From Augochlora pura (Eukaryota > Arthropoda > Insecta > Hymenoptera > Halictidae): a DNA stretch of 64,000 nucleotides. Numbering within the stretch: the first letter of the stretch is position 1; each line of letters starts with the position of its first letter. The stretch covers positions 3,534,001-3,598,000 of the forward strand of contig NC_135777.1 of assembly GCF_028453695.1 (NCBI RefSeq), read 5' to 3'. The notes beneath the pieces were generated by a model, which saw only the letters and a list, made by a program, of their open reading frames with translations, ran no database searches and was not told the DNA's origin. The translations under genes and the position numbers were made by a program. Positions 36,075-48,870 of this stretch are shown piece after piece.

Positions 36075-36245
36075 GAGTTAAACTTCTAGTATACTAAATT
36101 GTAGAGTATATTTCTAGTATACTAAATGATAGAATATACTTCTAATATACTAAATGATAGAATATGTTTCTAGTGTACTAAATGATAGAATATACTTCTA
36201 GTATACTAAACGATAGAGTATACGTAGAGTATACTAAATGATAGA
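36075..36245. repeat. ~28-bp minisatellite
   Basis: Six or so copies of a unit built on CTTCTAGTATACTAAATGAT followed by AGAATATA, with point changes and one deletion. Noncoding. Confidence 0.9.
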
Positions 36246-36569
36246 AAGCAGCAGTGGGAGTAGTATATTCGAGCGAGTACGCAATCATTTTATTTCGTTT
36301 AAATTGTTCCAATGCGAGGATTATACCTTTCGCAATGAAATAAATGGAATAGCTAAAATAAATATAGTGTAACGCTAATGTTATGAAAATATAGAAATGT
36401 TTCTGATCTATGAAATCAAAATGTCTCAAAAAAGTAGGAGTGCATTAGGAAGATCACTATATCATCGTTTTTTTGATACTAGGTAGGTACTTTAACCCAC
36501 TATCGTTCCAACAGCGATTTCCACGATCGTAAGTTCCCCTTGTCAGTCTCTCTCTCTCGTTCTCTGTCG

Positions 36570-36602
<33 letters not shown>

Positions 36603-38207
36603 GACTCTCTTCCCCGTTCTCTCTCCTGCACTTGAAAGCGAGCAGACCGAGCACACACGCACCGAGGGGTCACGTGGCGAGAGTGGGCTGTGTGTCGGCC
36701 ATCTTGGAAATAACGATCCGTGCATCTGCCCTTCCGCCGTGCAACGGGAACAGATTCGACGCTCCGGCCGACTCCGAAGACACTCACGTCCCAACAGACC
36801 CTGTCGACCCGCGTTTCACCGGCAATTCGGAGAAAATGACTCCGGCTCTCGACTACACGCTGCCTCTCTGATGCCCGCTTCCTCGTGTGGGACGAACCAA
36901 ATTGCTCGCTCGGACGCCGCCGAGAGTAATTGCCCGGCCTATGTGCTTTCAAATGATACCCGCGACGCTTCATTTATTTATTTTAACCGTCCCCGCAGCC
37001 GCGCGCACCGCGCGCAAAATATCGTCGAAAATATTGTCCTATGGTTTGCAACACGCGGCAGCCACGAGCGCGAGCTTTGTCTCTAAATGTTATCGGTATC
37101 TGGTTAATTTTCACAACCATCTCGAGAACACTAGACTATTTGTTAAACTAAAGCAGTTTGTTTGAATAAACGAGAGTTAACTTATATATAAATAAATAAG
37201 AGGAAACTTGTGTGGCGGTCTTGATGGATTAGGTGAAGATTCTGCCTAGAAATCGTAATGAAATTAAGAAAAATTGTAATGTTAGTTAGCGTAAAAATTT
37301 TGCCATTAAGTCGTTAAACGATTTGATTTAAAACTGGGAGATCTGTTCATTTAATTAGCTAAGCGTTAATATTTTTACCGAATTAATTCCCTGCTATTTT
37401 ACCGAGTTAAAATAGCTCAGATTTTGCTTTGAAAAAGGTAAAGTTAAGAATTAATTAGATAAATGTTCTAAGATGTTTAAATTGTATTCTAAAATTTCTT
37501 TAGTAGCAATGGTATCGCTAGGTTTTCAGAGAAAGTTGTTAGAAAATCGTGCTACATGTACCGCTTCGTATTAGAATTTGTAACAGGGTGAAACTGCATC
37601 TACTTTTGCCATAACTGTATAAAACCCGCGTTCCACTAATAACAAGAGAGATCATTCAGGAACGTGCGAAGAGAAGAATGAGTTCTGCAAAGTACTTTAA
37701 ACATAACACTGGCATACTTTTGTTAATACAAGGAGCAAGATTAAGTCAACGCTTTTCAGACGGTACAACTTTTTTTCAGAGAGTGGGAAGCAAGATTAAA
37801 TCAACTCTTTACAAATGGTACAACTTTATTCACGAGTAGCAGAATTTTTCTGTAACGTTTTTCACTGTACAATGACTAAAGTGCTTCTTTGTCTTATAAT
37901 ATTCGTAAAATGTGCAATTTATTAATTATGAAAATTACCATATATTAAATTACCATATAATAAATAAAAAGTTTCCCTCTGCGGCAGGAATATTTTAGTA
38001 ACAAACAAATACTACTACGACAAGTATTTGCGAAACAAGTCGTAGTCCAGGTAGTTAATTTTATTATTGCATGAAGTAGGAAAATATAAAAACGAACCGG
38101 CGATGAAAATTTAAAAAATACATTTGGTACTTTTTGATGATATCAAGTACTTACATACTAACATTTACAGAAAAAAATCAAGTCATTTAGAACAGTTTTA
38201 CCCTTCG
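36246..38207. other. Non-genic stretch
   Basis: (CT)n at about 36546-36602. A GC-rich part extends to about 37080 and AT-rich DNA follows. A diverged 55-bp tandem pair (AGCAAGATTAA.TCAAC then GGTACAACTTT) occurs at about 37733-37830. No gene recognised. Confidence 0.5.
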
Positions 38208-38395
38208 CTAACCACCGAAGCTATTTATTCTTTCATTTCTATTTCTTGCATTTCTAAAATTAAAAAATACTATTGTCGACATATATTTAAATTTTGCTTT
38301 TCCTTCTTAATCTTACATATTATATACTGCTCAAAGAAAATTAAATTCACCCAGCACGTCTCGCCTATGTATAAACTTAACACGACCGCAAAGGG
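38208..38395. mobile_element. Probable TTAA-type element, CGACCGCAAAGGG subfamily
   Basis: The right end ACACGACCGCAAAGGGTTA and the preceding CCCAGCACGTCTCGCCTAT resemble the right end of 50642-50813. The left end is CCCTTCGCTAACCACC. The flanking TTAA sites are mutated, so boundaries are approximate. Confidence 0.5.
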
Positions 38396-38776
38396 TTACG
38401 AAACGTATGCCATTTAAAAATCGTAGACTCTCATCAGCTCCCCCACTGTCCAGAACATCTCTCGTCTGTTAAAGATTTGAGGGATCGCGTTACGACCAGG
38501 GTTTCGGGCCCCGATGGCTCGCGATGGCCCACAGTGATCACAAGAGGAAGATTGCTTCGCGGAACGACTCCGTGTCCGATGTAACGCCGGGAGGATCCGC
38601 CCACGGCTCGTAACCGGTCGTTGCGCCGCAGGTCTCTCCGTCGCGTTTTCGTTGGAGCTCGGTTCGTTAGCGACCGAATGACTTGTTGCTCGGCTGCCGC
38701 GAGACAAGGTAGACGATTCTAGGTGAATTTGCTGCGACGAGGTCGAAAGACGAGACTGTAAACGAACGGATAGAGA

Positions 38777-38807
<31 letters not shown>

Positions 38808-39542
38808 CAGAAGGAGGATAGAGAAAGAGAGAGGTAAAGAGAGGACAGGAGGACGATAGAGAAAGAGAGAGGTAGAGTGGATAGGAGTATAGAGAGAGGG
38901 TAAAGCGAGGATAGAGAGAGAGTGAGTGGAGGGGAGAGGGAGAAAGAGGCTCGTGGGTGGCGCGCTCTCCTTTCTCCGTCTCTCGCATTCAGCCGGAGCT
39001 GGTTCTTCGAACTCTCGGCTCGCCTCGAAAACGGTGCGTTGTGTTGGTGAGGTCATGGCACGGTCCCGGAGCAGCACAATATAACCGGGCGGCGTTCTCG
39101 TCGAGCTCTCTCTCCCACAAGTTTCATGGAACTCGAGGCTCGCGCCTGGATCCACCGTCAAGGTCGTGGTTCGGTGAATTCAACCGGAATGCCGGCGAAG
39201 GCTGCCGGGATCTCCGAGAACCACGCCGTACGCGGCCAACTCGCGGCACGAAATTAGAAGCGCGTTAACGAGCACCGGTAACTTTCTGCCCCGGCTCTAA
39301 CGAGCTCGCGAGAAAATCCGATTCCTCGAATTCCGCAGACTTGACGGACTACGTTGCCTGCCCCGCGCGGGACGCCGATATCAAACTTCCACGGACCCCG
39401 GGTCCCCCGAAAGTATACGTCGCAGCGTCTGCCGTTCCAGAGCGATGCTCCCCGTCTGCCAAAAGCCGATCCAGCTGGATTCTAACTAACTAACTTCGAA
39501 TGAAAATTTGTCTGATTAACAGTTACAGTGTTCTGGGATTTT
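38396..39542. other. Non-genic stretch
   Basis: Includes an AG-rich minisatellite at about 38770-38945 made of (AG)n blocks and AGAGAAAGAGAGAGGTA units. Frames over it are Ser/Leu- or Glu/Arg-rich artefacts. Confidence 0.55.
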
Positions 39543-39546
39543 TTAA

Positions 39547-39790
39547 CCCTTTGCACTCGAATGGTGACTATGAGGCACCACTAAAATTATTCTATTGCGT
39601 TCGATAATAATTTTTATAATAACAAAGTTGAGATTTAAGAAAATTGTTGAGCAGTGGAATTGTTGCTATAAATCGCAAGAATCAATTTCGTAGGCGTGTA
39701 AAGGTGCAGTTTATTGTACAGAATAGAAATACTATGAGCCAGGAGAATTATTTCATATTTTTAGATAAAATGGCTTCGAGTGCAAAAGGG
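39547..39790. mobile_element. TTAA-flanked MITE, CCCTTTGCACTCGAA family (244 bp)
   Basis: TTAA (39543-39546), CCCTTTGCACTCGAATGGTG, ending ATGGCTTCGAGTGCAAAAGGG, TTAA (39791-39794). It is aligned along its whole length with 27205-27444, including CACTAAAATTATTCTATTGCG and CTATGAGCCAGGAGAATTAT. Confidence 0.9.
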
Positions 39791-40064
39791 TTAATATTTC
39801 TTTCATAGCATTCGAAGTATCGCTCGAAATATTCGAGTGAAATCGCGTTCCTCTGCGAGATAAAAATTGTTTTCAATTTTAAGGATTTATTCGCGGCTGT
39901 AAAAAATGTGTTCGATAAATATTTACAGTGTTCGAGCAATGTTTAATAATATTCGCAATTTTAGTGGAAATATCAATCGACATATTTTGATAAAATTGTG
40001 TTTAAAGGTTCTCTGTGAGATATTTTAATGAAACTGCATGTGAAGAATTTATTCGAGCTGTGCT

Positions 40065-40430
40065 TCAATCGAAGTATTGCACAGTGCGCTAGGAATAAAT
40101 TTTTAGCGGACGAACGACTTTACTACGAAGTTCAAGGTTACGGTACAATAGGTAATCCAATCCGCCTCGACACTAAACAAAGTGTAAAATATCGCTCACC
40201 ATCCCCCAATTCTTACAAACGGAACTTCTTAAATTAGAATACGTGAACAATTATCCAGAAACCGTATTATATATAAAGAATTTACGCGAACTATGCGCAA
40301 CCCCTAGCGTCGCCAAGTGCACCAAGAATAAATTGTTATTAGACGGAACGACTCTAATGTCACCTGAAAGTTCAAGGTTGCGTCACAATGGAATATTCGA
40401 TTCGCCTCGACGCTAACCGTGCCGATCGAA
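40065..40430. repeat. Diverged tandem duplication, 240-bp offset
   Basis: TGCG.TAGGAATAAAT, then AAAGTTCAAGGTT.CG and TCCGCCTCGACACTAAAC near 40085-40180 recur 240 bp downstream as CCAAGAATAAAT, AAGTTCAAGGTTGCGTCACA and TTCGCCTCGACGCTAACC. No coding frame spans both copies. Confidence 0.65.
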
Positions 40431-41128
40431 CCATCAAAAAAAAGGGAAAACAACAAAAAATCCCTGCCCCACAATTTCACAAGCAGAATTTCTCTTGAAT
40501 TTCGCAGAAACGGGGATCGCGATTAACCGCCGACGAAATTCCCACCGCGGAACCGAATTAATTATCGGACAATTACGCGGGCAAGCGGAAAGGTTATCGA
40601 TGCGCCATGAAAAAAAAAAAAAAAAGAAGAAGCTTGTTCAGAAAACGCGAAACTTCGATAATTACACACGTAGCAGGAAAAACGGGTTTCCAGCCGGTGT
40701 GTCGGGGGTGGGGGGTGCCTGTCGACGAGGGGAAGGCAGGCCCGATCGAAGTTCGGTCAGCGTGTTGCGAGGCATCTACCACCGCAGAAACAAGTTTCGC
40801 GGCGGTGCACGAAAGTCGATTACACGGCAGCAGAACTTAAAAAGTTGTTCCGCTTAGACGACGGACCGCGCGCGCGCTGGCCCGGTCGGTCGGTCGGTCG
40901 GTTGGTCGGCCGGTCGTTGCGCCGTTCGGTTTGCCTTCTTTTTGCGGTTTCTTCGGGGCGAAGTTATGATTGGAGGCGCGCTAGCCCATCAAACTTGCCA
41001 AGCGAACGTAACCCGGCTCATGCATAAGCGATCGCGCGCCTGCGACCTAACTCGCGGCCCCGCGCCGATAATACTCGACGGAAGGCGGAGAGGACGAACG
41101 ACATAGACACAGAGCGACAGAGAGACCC

Positions 41129-41164
<36 letters not shown>

Positions 41165-41905
41165 CCACAGGCCAGACGTTTGTCAACCCTACAATTACCC
41201 GCGAAGGTTGTGTGCGCGCGAGTTAATCCAGCGTCGGGCTACCGTCCGTCCCGAGACACACGGCGTTTTGCTCCTCGCCGGCGACCGCCATTCCCGTTCG
41301 AACACGTCACTGGCTCTTAACCTCGACTCTATAAACCCTCTTTTACGGTCGTAGCCGTGCATCGGCTGGAAATTACGGAAGAAACTTTTCACCGAGTTCG
41401 CGCGCGGCCAGGAACGCGGCGCACACACGCCGCTCCCTCGCTCCCTCGCTCGCTCGCTCGCTTTCCTTTCCTTTTCCTCTTTCGCCGGGAACTTTAATCG
41501 ATCCGCGTAACTCGCGGCCCGCCTCGGCTCGATTACATAAATCGCGTTACGAAACCTCCACGCGGGGTGCACGCGCGTTACGCGACACTTGTCGCGATGA
41601 ATGTCGAGCAGAGTCTGACAAAAGGGGAACCGGCGTGTCACGGGCCGTGCACCTCCTCCCGACGCCGCGGCCGTGGTCTTTCTAAACACCCTAGCTGCTC
41701 TAGACATTAACACCCATGTCAATAACCGACGCGCCCTTTAACACGTTCTGGTTATTCTTTGTTCGGCGTTTCGTTCGTTTCTTGTCGGGGTCTGTTCGGT
41801 CTGCAATTTTTTCGTGGGTGGACTGTGGATCTTATTTATTTACATATCTATAATATATATTTGTTTATATATATCTGTGTATATATTTATTCTTATATTT
41901 ATTTA
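40431..41905. other. Non-genic stretch
   Basis: Contains (A)13 at about 40610-40623, (GGTC)n at about 40883-40915 and (AG)n at about 41130-41161. The - frame 41195-41722 is compositional; no domain was seen. Confidence 0.5.
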
Positions 41906-41909
41906 TTAA

Positions 41910-42136
41910 CCTCTTAGCTGCGTGCGACGAGTATACACGTTGCAAGAAAATGGCAATGCTGCATTTTACAATAAAAATACTTCTACGATTTAGGTCAAAA
42001 TACTTACGGAACGTATTCATTAATTTCACACACTTTAGAATAATTCTAGAAGAGCTGACAAACAAATTACTCCCAGTGTAATTGATAAAATGTATAATAA
42101 AATTTATCTTCAAAATATATCGACGCAGCTAAGTGG
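41910..42136. mobile_element. TTAA-flanked MITE, TTAGCTGCGT subfamily (227 bp)
   Basis: TTAA (41906-41909), CCTCTTAGCTGCGTGCGACG, inverted end GACGCAGCTAAGTGG, TTAA (42137-42140). The TIR CC.CTTAGCTGCGT is distinct from the CCCTTTGCAC group but the size and target site agree. A partner copy is at 35641. Confidence 0.8.
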
Positions 42137-42708
42137 TTAATTTAATTATTGATGCTCTACTCTAGATGGTGCATTTAACAAATTCAGAATTGTCATATCT
42201 ACATAAATTCAATATGACTTATTTATTATCTTCTATATGCTTACGGAACATTGTTTAATTATTATAATAATAATCGTAAGTTATAAATCATTCGTAGCTC
42301 CTTTAAATCGTGATTACTATATTTAACCTGGATATCTGTTGAAATTTACGTATTGCGACAGAATCTATCGAACAGCATGGAATTAACTAAAGATTTTTCT
42401 ATAACATATTATATACACATTACTTCTTTTATACAATATTATCCAAACGTAAAACACAATATCTCGCACCATATAAAAAGCTGTAAATAATGTTAAATAA
42501 ATCATAATTTTCTTGCCATGCTTTAAATTTCGCATCAACGATTGCGATCGCATTGACGAACTTGGGATTCATTCGTACCCAGACTAAAAGAACCAACACT
42601 TAGACAGAAACAAATTCTTAAACAGCGAAACATGCGTCAAAGTTCGGAAGTTCGGAAACCGGCATTAATTTCTTACCAACTTAATATACAGCATAAATAT
42701 CTTATTAA

Positions 42709-42890
42709 CTCTTTGCACTCGAAGCCACTCTAAGTCTAAATCCAAAACCGTTCTTCTGACCAACAGTATTCCTATTTTATACGACTCGGTGCATTTTATG
42801 CATATGAAATTCAGTCTTCTGACCTATAAAACAATTACACTGATAATAGTCTTGTTAAAAGAACTTGAAATGTTCAAAGTTTACAGTAGC
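42709..42890. mobile_element. TTAA-type MITE, right end decayed
   Basis: TTAA (42705-42708) precedes CTCTTTGCACTCGAAGCCAC. The interior ATTTTATGCATATGAAATTC plus AGTCTTCTGACC is in the reverse orientation to 12035-12264. The right terminus could not be identified, so the end given is approximate. Confidence 0.6.
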
Positions 42891-43880
42891 AACCTAATGC
42901 ATTGAAAAAAGATCATCAAACAAAAGGATAAATGATCCAAGCATTTCCATTAACTTTCCCTCTATATCCGCCAGTCGAGGAGGGGGGATGAAAAATGTTA
43001 ATCCCCGGTATTTTTCCATTATTCGACAAGGTTTCAGTTCCGACGTGAAAAAAGTAGCATCGGTTGATGCCGTTTCTACGGAAAGTTCTTTGATTCGTAC
43101 AGAAGTTGGAACGCGGCGAAGGGAAGACCGGGTACTTTTGAAGCGCGGTGTAACCGGAGCTAACCATCCGAGGGTATTCTATCCGCGGTAGCTCGGAGAG
43201 TCGCGATGAATTCCATCGGGAACGGAGCAGATATAAAACGGACAAAAGCGAGCAGAGAGAGAGAGAGAGAGAGAGAAATAGAGAGAGAAGAGGAGACGAG
43301 CGGAACCTGGGTAGCCGCGATGGAAAGTGCATTAAACGAGGGGAAAAGGTGGAGAAAACGGGGTGAAATACCTGGGGCCGTGAGTGGCTGCGTTCCACGG
43401 ACGCGCGGCAGCAGCTCCGGCACCAGATAAAATCGATAGTCCACCGGTCTGAGCGCGTACAAAGGGCTTTTGTGCACGGCGGGCACGTGAGCGTTACCTC
43501 GGCCGTGTTTCGGCGCGCGCGTGTGCGCCAGCTCGCTCGCTCGCTCGCCGTGCCTCTCTGTGTGTGTCTGTGCCCTGCGTGCTCGGCCACGTGTGCACGG
43601 GCCGCATATACGTGCGTGTAGCTCAACCTCGATCAAGGCCATTTATCGTTTATTGCGACGGAATCGAGCCGTGTTTCCAATTTACTTATTCCCTCCGCTT
43701 TTATCGGGTGACACGCCGCGCGCCGTGTCGCGCCGAGCCGCGCCGACCGTTTCTGTGTCACGCAGCTGTTTTCCACGATTCCGCCCGCCACGGTAAACAG
43801 ACCCCTACTCCGCCTCTCTCTCTCTCTGCTCGATTAATCGCGCCTCTTCTCGACCAGTTTAATCGACCGCGATACGGCGC

Positions 43881-43928
<48 letters not shown>

Positions 43929-44275
43929 CGTTTCTTTTCTTCGTCCAGCTGAATCGATAGCTCGATTTTCATTGATAAGAACTGGACATCGATTGTCGCG
44001 ACAGATGTCTCGTTTACGCGGGAAACGATTGCTTGGAAAATTCCGCTTCGCTGAATGAGATGGTTGATAGTACGTAGGCGGGGCTGATGGTATTTAGGTA
44101 CCAGCTTCGAAGGGCTGGCGAAATAAGGGTGGGGTTGGATGTCTGTTTTAATAATATACCGATTGAATACACTGATACCATGGACGTTTATGGCACCGAC
44201 GAAACATTAAGATATTATCCAGGTGCATATTTCGAAATATATGTCGTGATTGTATGACGGACTGTTCTTGTGTTA
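42891..44275. other. Non-genic stretch
   Basis: (AG)n at about 43253-43278 and (CT)n at about 43881-43924. The 236-codon - frame 42916-43626 crosses the first tract (LSLSLSL) and has no recognisable domain. I regard it as fortuitous. Confidence 0.5.
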
Positions 44276-44279
44276 TTAA

Positions 44280-44512
44280 CCCTTTGCACTCGAGTGGTGC
44301 ATCTGAGGCACCACTGCAATTGTTACATCACGTTCCAAAATAATATTTCTGTTATAAAAATTTACATTTGAAACATTATTAAGAGTGTAGCTGTTTCTAT
44401 ATGAGTCACAAGATTCAATTGAACATAACCTCTTTACCTTATAAAATGGAAACGCTAGATGTCAGAAATGTTATTTTAGAATTATAGTTAAAATGGCATC
44501 GAGTGCAAAGGG
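44280..44512. mobile_element. TTAA-flanked MITE, CCCTTTGCACTCGA family (233 bp)
   Basis: TTAA (44276-44279), CCCTTTGCACTCGAGTGGTG, ending ATGGCATCGAGTGCAAAGGG, TTAA (44513-44516). The interior shares TGAGGCACCACTGCAATTGT and CGTTCCAAAATAATAT with other copies. Confidence 0.9.
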
Positions 44513-44516
44513 TTAA

Positions 44517-45111
44517 TTTAATAACGCAACAACAACATTTTATATATTATGGAATTGCATTTTGTGGCTCGTGCAACAGCTCTTAACAATTTTCTAAATA
44601 CAAAGAAATATGATAAAAATTATTTCGTGGCATGATCATTTTTATTAATTGTTATAATATTCCTCGGAAATATTACGAAATACTATTTCGACGAAACAAA
44701 ATCAAATAATCTGTTCGCGCTACGGTCCACCCCCAAAAATTATGTTCAACGAGTCCGCCGGTCGCCGGGAGTCCTTCGGCTGTCGTTCGACGCGAGCTCG
44801 TCGCTCGTCGCCTGGTCGGTTATTTAAAAAAGCACGATGACTCCGGCCGATAGGCCTGTTATCAGAGCGACGGAGCGAGAAGTATGCGAGCCGGCTTATC
44901 GATCGACGATTGCCGGGAATTCTAACCGGCATTCTCCGGCACGCGTTTACACGCGGGCTGATATAGAGCTGCAAGCAGCGGCGGCGGCAAGGTCATCGGC
45001 GACACCGACGGAAAAACGTTGGCGCTGCACATTCCCGTCGATAAGCGTGATCCGTACGTGTCCCCGAGGTGTGAAATAGAGAACCTCGAAGGAGAGCTAT
45101 TGACACTGCGC

Positions 45112-45142
<31 letters not shown>

Positions 45143-46839
45143 GTTGGATAAGCGACGCTAATTTCGAAACCGTATTTACCGCGACGCCGGTGAAATAACG
45201 TAGCTCGGGAACGACGCAATGGTTCGGACGCGTTCCGCCGCAAGGATAACACCGTTTTCGAATTAAACGAAAGCACCGTGTTTTGCGGGGAAACGCTGCA
45301 GTGACTCTGCGCCAGAGATGCAGCCTGCGATTGGATCCGTGCGGGGCGCCCGGCCGAAATGCAGCAGTGCAGCACGGACCCGGGTCTTAGCGATCTTTCT
45401 CGCGAATAAATAATAAAAGCTGACGGTGACCGAGATCGGCCATGCGGGGTGCCCGTGTACGCGAGGGGGTGAAACCGTTCGAAATGAAGAAAGATCGATA
45501 GGACGCCGTCGTCCTCTGCGGCCGTTCTGTCCTTGAGCATAGGGGCGCGAAAGGGTGCGGGAATGGTCGAGGCTTTGTGTTTTATTGAAGATCCAACACC
45601 TTCGTCTATGGCATGGACGTTCAGCTGCTGTGTTAAATCGAAGTGAAATTTATATTTATCTTTAATTTTATTATTTTATATTTAAACGATACTGTTTCTG
45701 TTATCAGAAATTATCGATATTTAAATATTAGACTGAAGCTTGTTAAAGAGCAAATATAAGAAATCTATGTAACAATAATATAATTTAGTAATGCAATGAT
45801 AATAGTAATATGATAATATAAATAATATAATACTGATAATAGAATATTATACACATATTATAAAAATAATTTGAGTAGTTTGTACTTTGCAACGATGGCA
45901 CCCCTATTCATATCGTTTACACTGATTTATAAAATAAAATATTTCTGAAATGATTTGTAATACTTCGGTATCTTGCACTTTGCAACCGCGATAGCGCCCG
46001 AGTTCTCATTTCACCTATATTAATTTATAAAATAAAATAACATCAAATAGAAGACGTGAAATTAGTCCGAGAGATGATTGACAAAGTATAATACAATATT
46101 AATATCGAATATTTCCTGCACACATAACGACGCATTCCGTCTGTTAATAAACTTTAATCGATTATAGTACTTCACTGTCTTTCGCCTCCATTAAATACTG
46201 ATAACAGCATCTTTTCTCGTTCTCACTATGCCTGCCATAAAGAAACCTAAAAATTCTCGATTTCTGAGGAATCACCCCCCTCCCCTTTGGATTTCTACGA
46301 TCAACGAAGACTATAATAGCGCAAGATTTCGAACAATAAATTTCGAGGGACGAAGAAACGCGCGTTCCGTTCGATTGTGTCCCCGGGGTCGTGCACCGGC
46401 GCGCATTGTTGTGCACCGTGCACTCTGTGCACGCGTGGCGGCTCCGCATGCAGGCGACCGCGAAGGATGCGACGCGTGTGCGTGCGTGCGTGCGTGCGTG
46501 CACATGCAAAATGCCAGGCCAGCTGCCGGGAATGCGGGAGACGACAGAAACACAGCTTGGAACGGGCATTAATGTCCCTGCTCGGCCGCGTTACATAAAC
46601 CAAACCGGGGCCCCCGAGTTCCCACTCGGATATCTGGCCACCGAGTTGCTCCGCGGACCGCGATGGACGCTACCCGCGAGCCATTATTCACCGACAGCCT
46701 GGATACATCTTGTTTGTTCCTCGGATTAAATAGGTCTGTCGGAATAACAGGCCGTACGTCTTTCCCGACTCGCGATCCATTCCCGAACGCGTCCGATGGT
46801 ATTTCCGTACGTTCCAGCTAGCTGCAATTCTTTCTTTAT
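44517..46839. other. Non-genic stretch with short repeats
   Basis: (GTC)n at about 45116-45141, a diverged ~92-bp pair centred on ATTTATAAAATAAAAT (about 45885-45940 and 45975-46035), and (GTGC)n at about 46481-46502. No gene recognised; frames 46162-46729 overlap on both strands. Confidence 0.5.
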
Positions 46840-47095
46840 TCCATTCGTTCGTTCGTTTGTTTATTCCTTCACCCATTTATTTATTTATTCACTCATTTAT
46901 TTATTTTTTCACTAAATCTATTTACTTATTCATTAACTTTATTTATCTATATATTTGCTCGTTTGTTCGTTCGTTCATATGTTCGTTTCTTTGTTTCTCG
47001 GTTTGTTTATTTGTCTATTTGTTTTTATCTATTTGCTTGTTCGTTTGTCTGTTCATTTATCTGTCTGTCTGTTTGTTTATTTATTTATTGACGGA
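46840..47095. repeat. TTCG/TTTG/TTTA tetranucleotide block
   Basis: A degenerate run of TTCGTTCG, TTTATTTA and TTTGTCTG. The Phe/Leu/Ile-rich frame 46857-47111 (+) is translated repeat, not a membrane protein. Confidence 0.8.
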
Positions 47096-48868
47096 CGAAA
47101 CGGCTTTTTAATACCGAATATACCGTGATCAAAGACAACTGTTTCACCATTTTTGCAATTCTGCAAAGTTTAAAGAATTTAAACTAGTTAAAAATAAAAA
47201 TAAAAAATGTATAAAAATGCTAGATACGGAAAATGTTTAGATAAATCACGCTGTATTATTATTTATTGAATAATAATTCATGAAACAGTGTCTAGAATTT
47301 GCAGAATTGTGTAAGAAGGAAACTAGAACACTGTCGTTGCTTTTGTTCTTGAAGTGTCACGTGGTCTCGGTAGAGTCTTTGACTTCACCATAAGCAGACA
47401 TATTTTATTGCATTGGAAGATATTTTTTTAATTTTCCTGAGATAATTATTTTTAAACGCAAAGCTTGTTGTGAGTTTAAATAACGAAGCTGTTTCGAGTC
47501 TGTTTGTCTATTTTGGTAGTTCTAGTGTTAACGAATGTATTAATAGATAAATGTATAAATATATAACAGAAATATTTTCAAGATGTCAGGAAGCGTAGAA
47601 GAAAAAAGGAACCAGTCATTCGGTTCGGTTCCAGTGTTAATAAAAATGTAAACAGACAAGTATAAATATGTAAATTTAAATATCGTCTTCACTGGTTTAG
47701 CAATTCCGCTCTTAACGAATCGTTAGCGCAGACTTTCGTTCTCATCTCGCACGTTCGTTCCGCGATATCTCGGAATCCGTAACCGTGCGATACGATTCGG
47801 CGAGCAGTCTCGGGATCGACAGGATCCGCGATCGGTCCTTCGCGATCGCCTCTCTCGACGGCGGAGGAGCGCGCCCAGGGTCTTACCACGGCAATTGAAA
47901 TTCATCGAGATCCATTTATTCATAGCGCGATACCGGCACTCTCGAATGGAAGAAACATGAGCCGGGCCCGGAGCGCGTGCATCCAGCGCGCGTATGGAGG
48001 TCAAACGATTTCAGATAGCGCTCTCTTCTCTCGGGCCCGGAGCGGGCTTTTATCTCTGTCTCTCGGGCCGCTCGTTTTAACATCGCCCGACCGTTGCTTC
48101 GCGTTACGCAATTTACCTGGGTCCGTTCCGACCCCGCTTGACACATTTCCAATTTACTCCGACGACGACTCCATGGGGGTAGCCCAGTCGATTATGCCGT
48201 AACCAATTGCTGCGTCTTTGATTGGTATTTGAACGTAATTAACCCCTTTGCGAAGGGGACTGTTTCAAATCCAGGATGAAAGCTTCTGTTTCAAGCTTTT
48301 CCATTCGATATAGTTATTGTTGTTTAATATATTGCGAATTTAAACTGTTTATATTTTTACTTACATTTAATATACTCGGGTTATTATTTTTATATATTTT
48401 AATAATTTATCAAGTATAAAACACTTTAGCTCTGCACTATTTCCTTCATAATTGTAATAATTACGACTTGAACGATTGCAACAAGTTCTTAAAAGAAAAA
48501 AAGATGATTTATATTTATCGTGTGCCTATATTTACAGAAACGTTCCTTTAGGAAATAGTATAGCAATTTTCAGGGTCGCCATTTTTACAGAAAATACTTG
48601 TCTTACACCACCTACAATTTTACTTTTCACTCTTCTCCTTTCCTCGTAACACTGTAACACGATTCACTGTTTCGGTTGCATAATACTCCAAGAGCCACTT
48701 CAACAAGATCCATTTATTAGCAAGATAAACAAATAAATGCACAGTTCAGAAGCCAATTATGCCGGAAAACGAATCAGAAACACAATAATCGGCCTACATC
48801 TTGTCTTCTATGTCTTCCACGCTCCTTTTAAAAACGACTAACATTTGTTACACGACTAGCGTTTGTTA
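47096..48868. other. Non-genic stretch
   Basis: AT-rich, with a GC-rich island at about 47700-48230. TTAACCCCTTTGCGAAGGGG at 48239-48258 looks like a single TTAA-element end. GTTCTAGTGTTAA at about 47519-47531 resembles the end of the element at 59363. Neither has a partner in reach. Confidence 0.45.
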
Positions 48869-48870
48869 TA

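Noticed and set aside
36075..36245. CRISPR-like repeat array
   Set aside because: Direct repeats without unique spacers in an evidently eukaryotic sequence; a minisatellite.
42916..43626. 236-codon open frame (-)
   Set aside because: It crosses an AG/CT tract and has no signal, domain or splice context. The + strand also has frames over the same bases.
46857..47111. Hydrophobic 84-codon frame that looks like a membrane protein
   Set aside because: It is translated TTTA/TTCG/TTTG tetranucleotide repeat.
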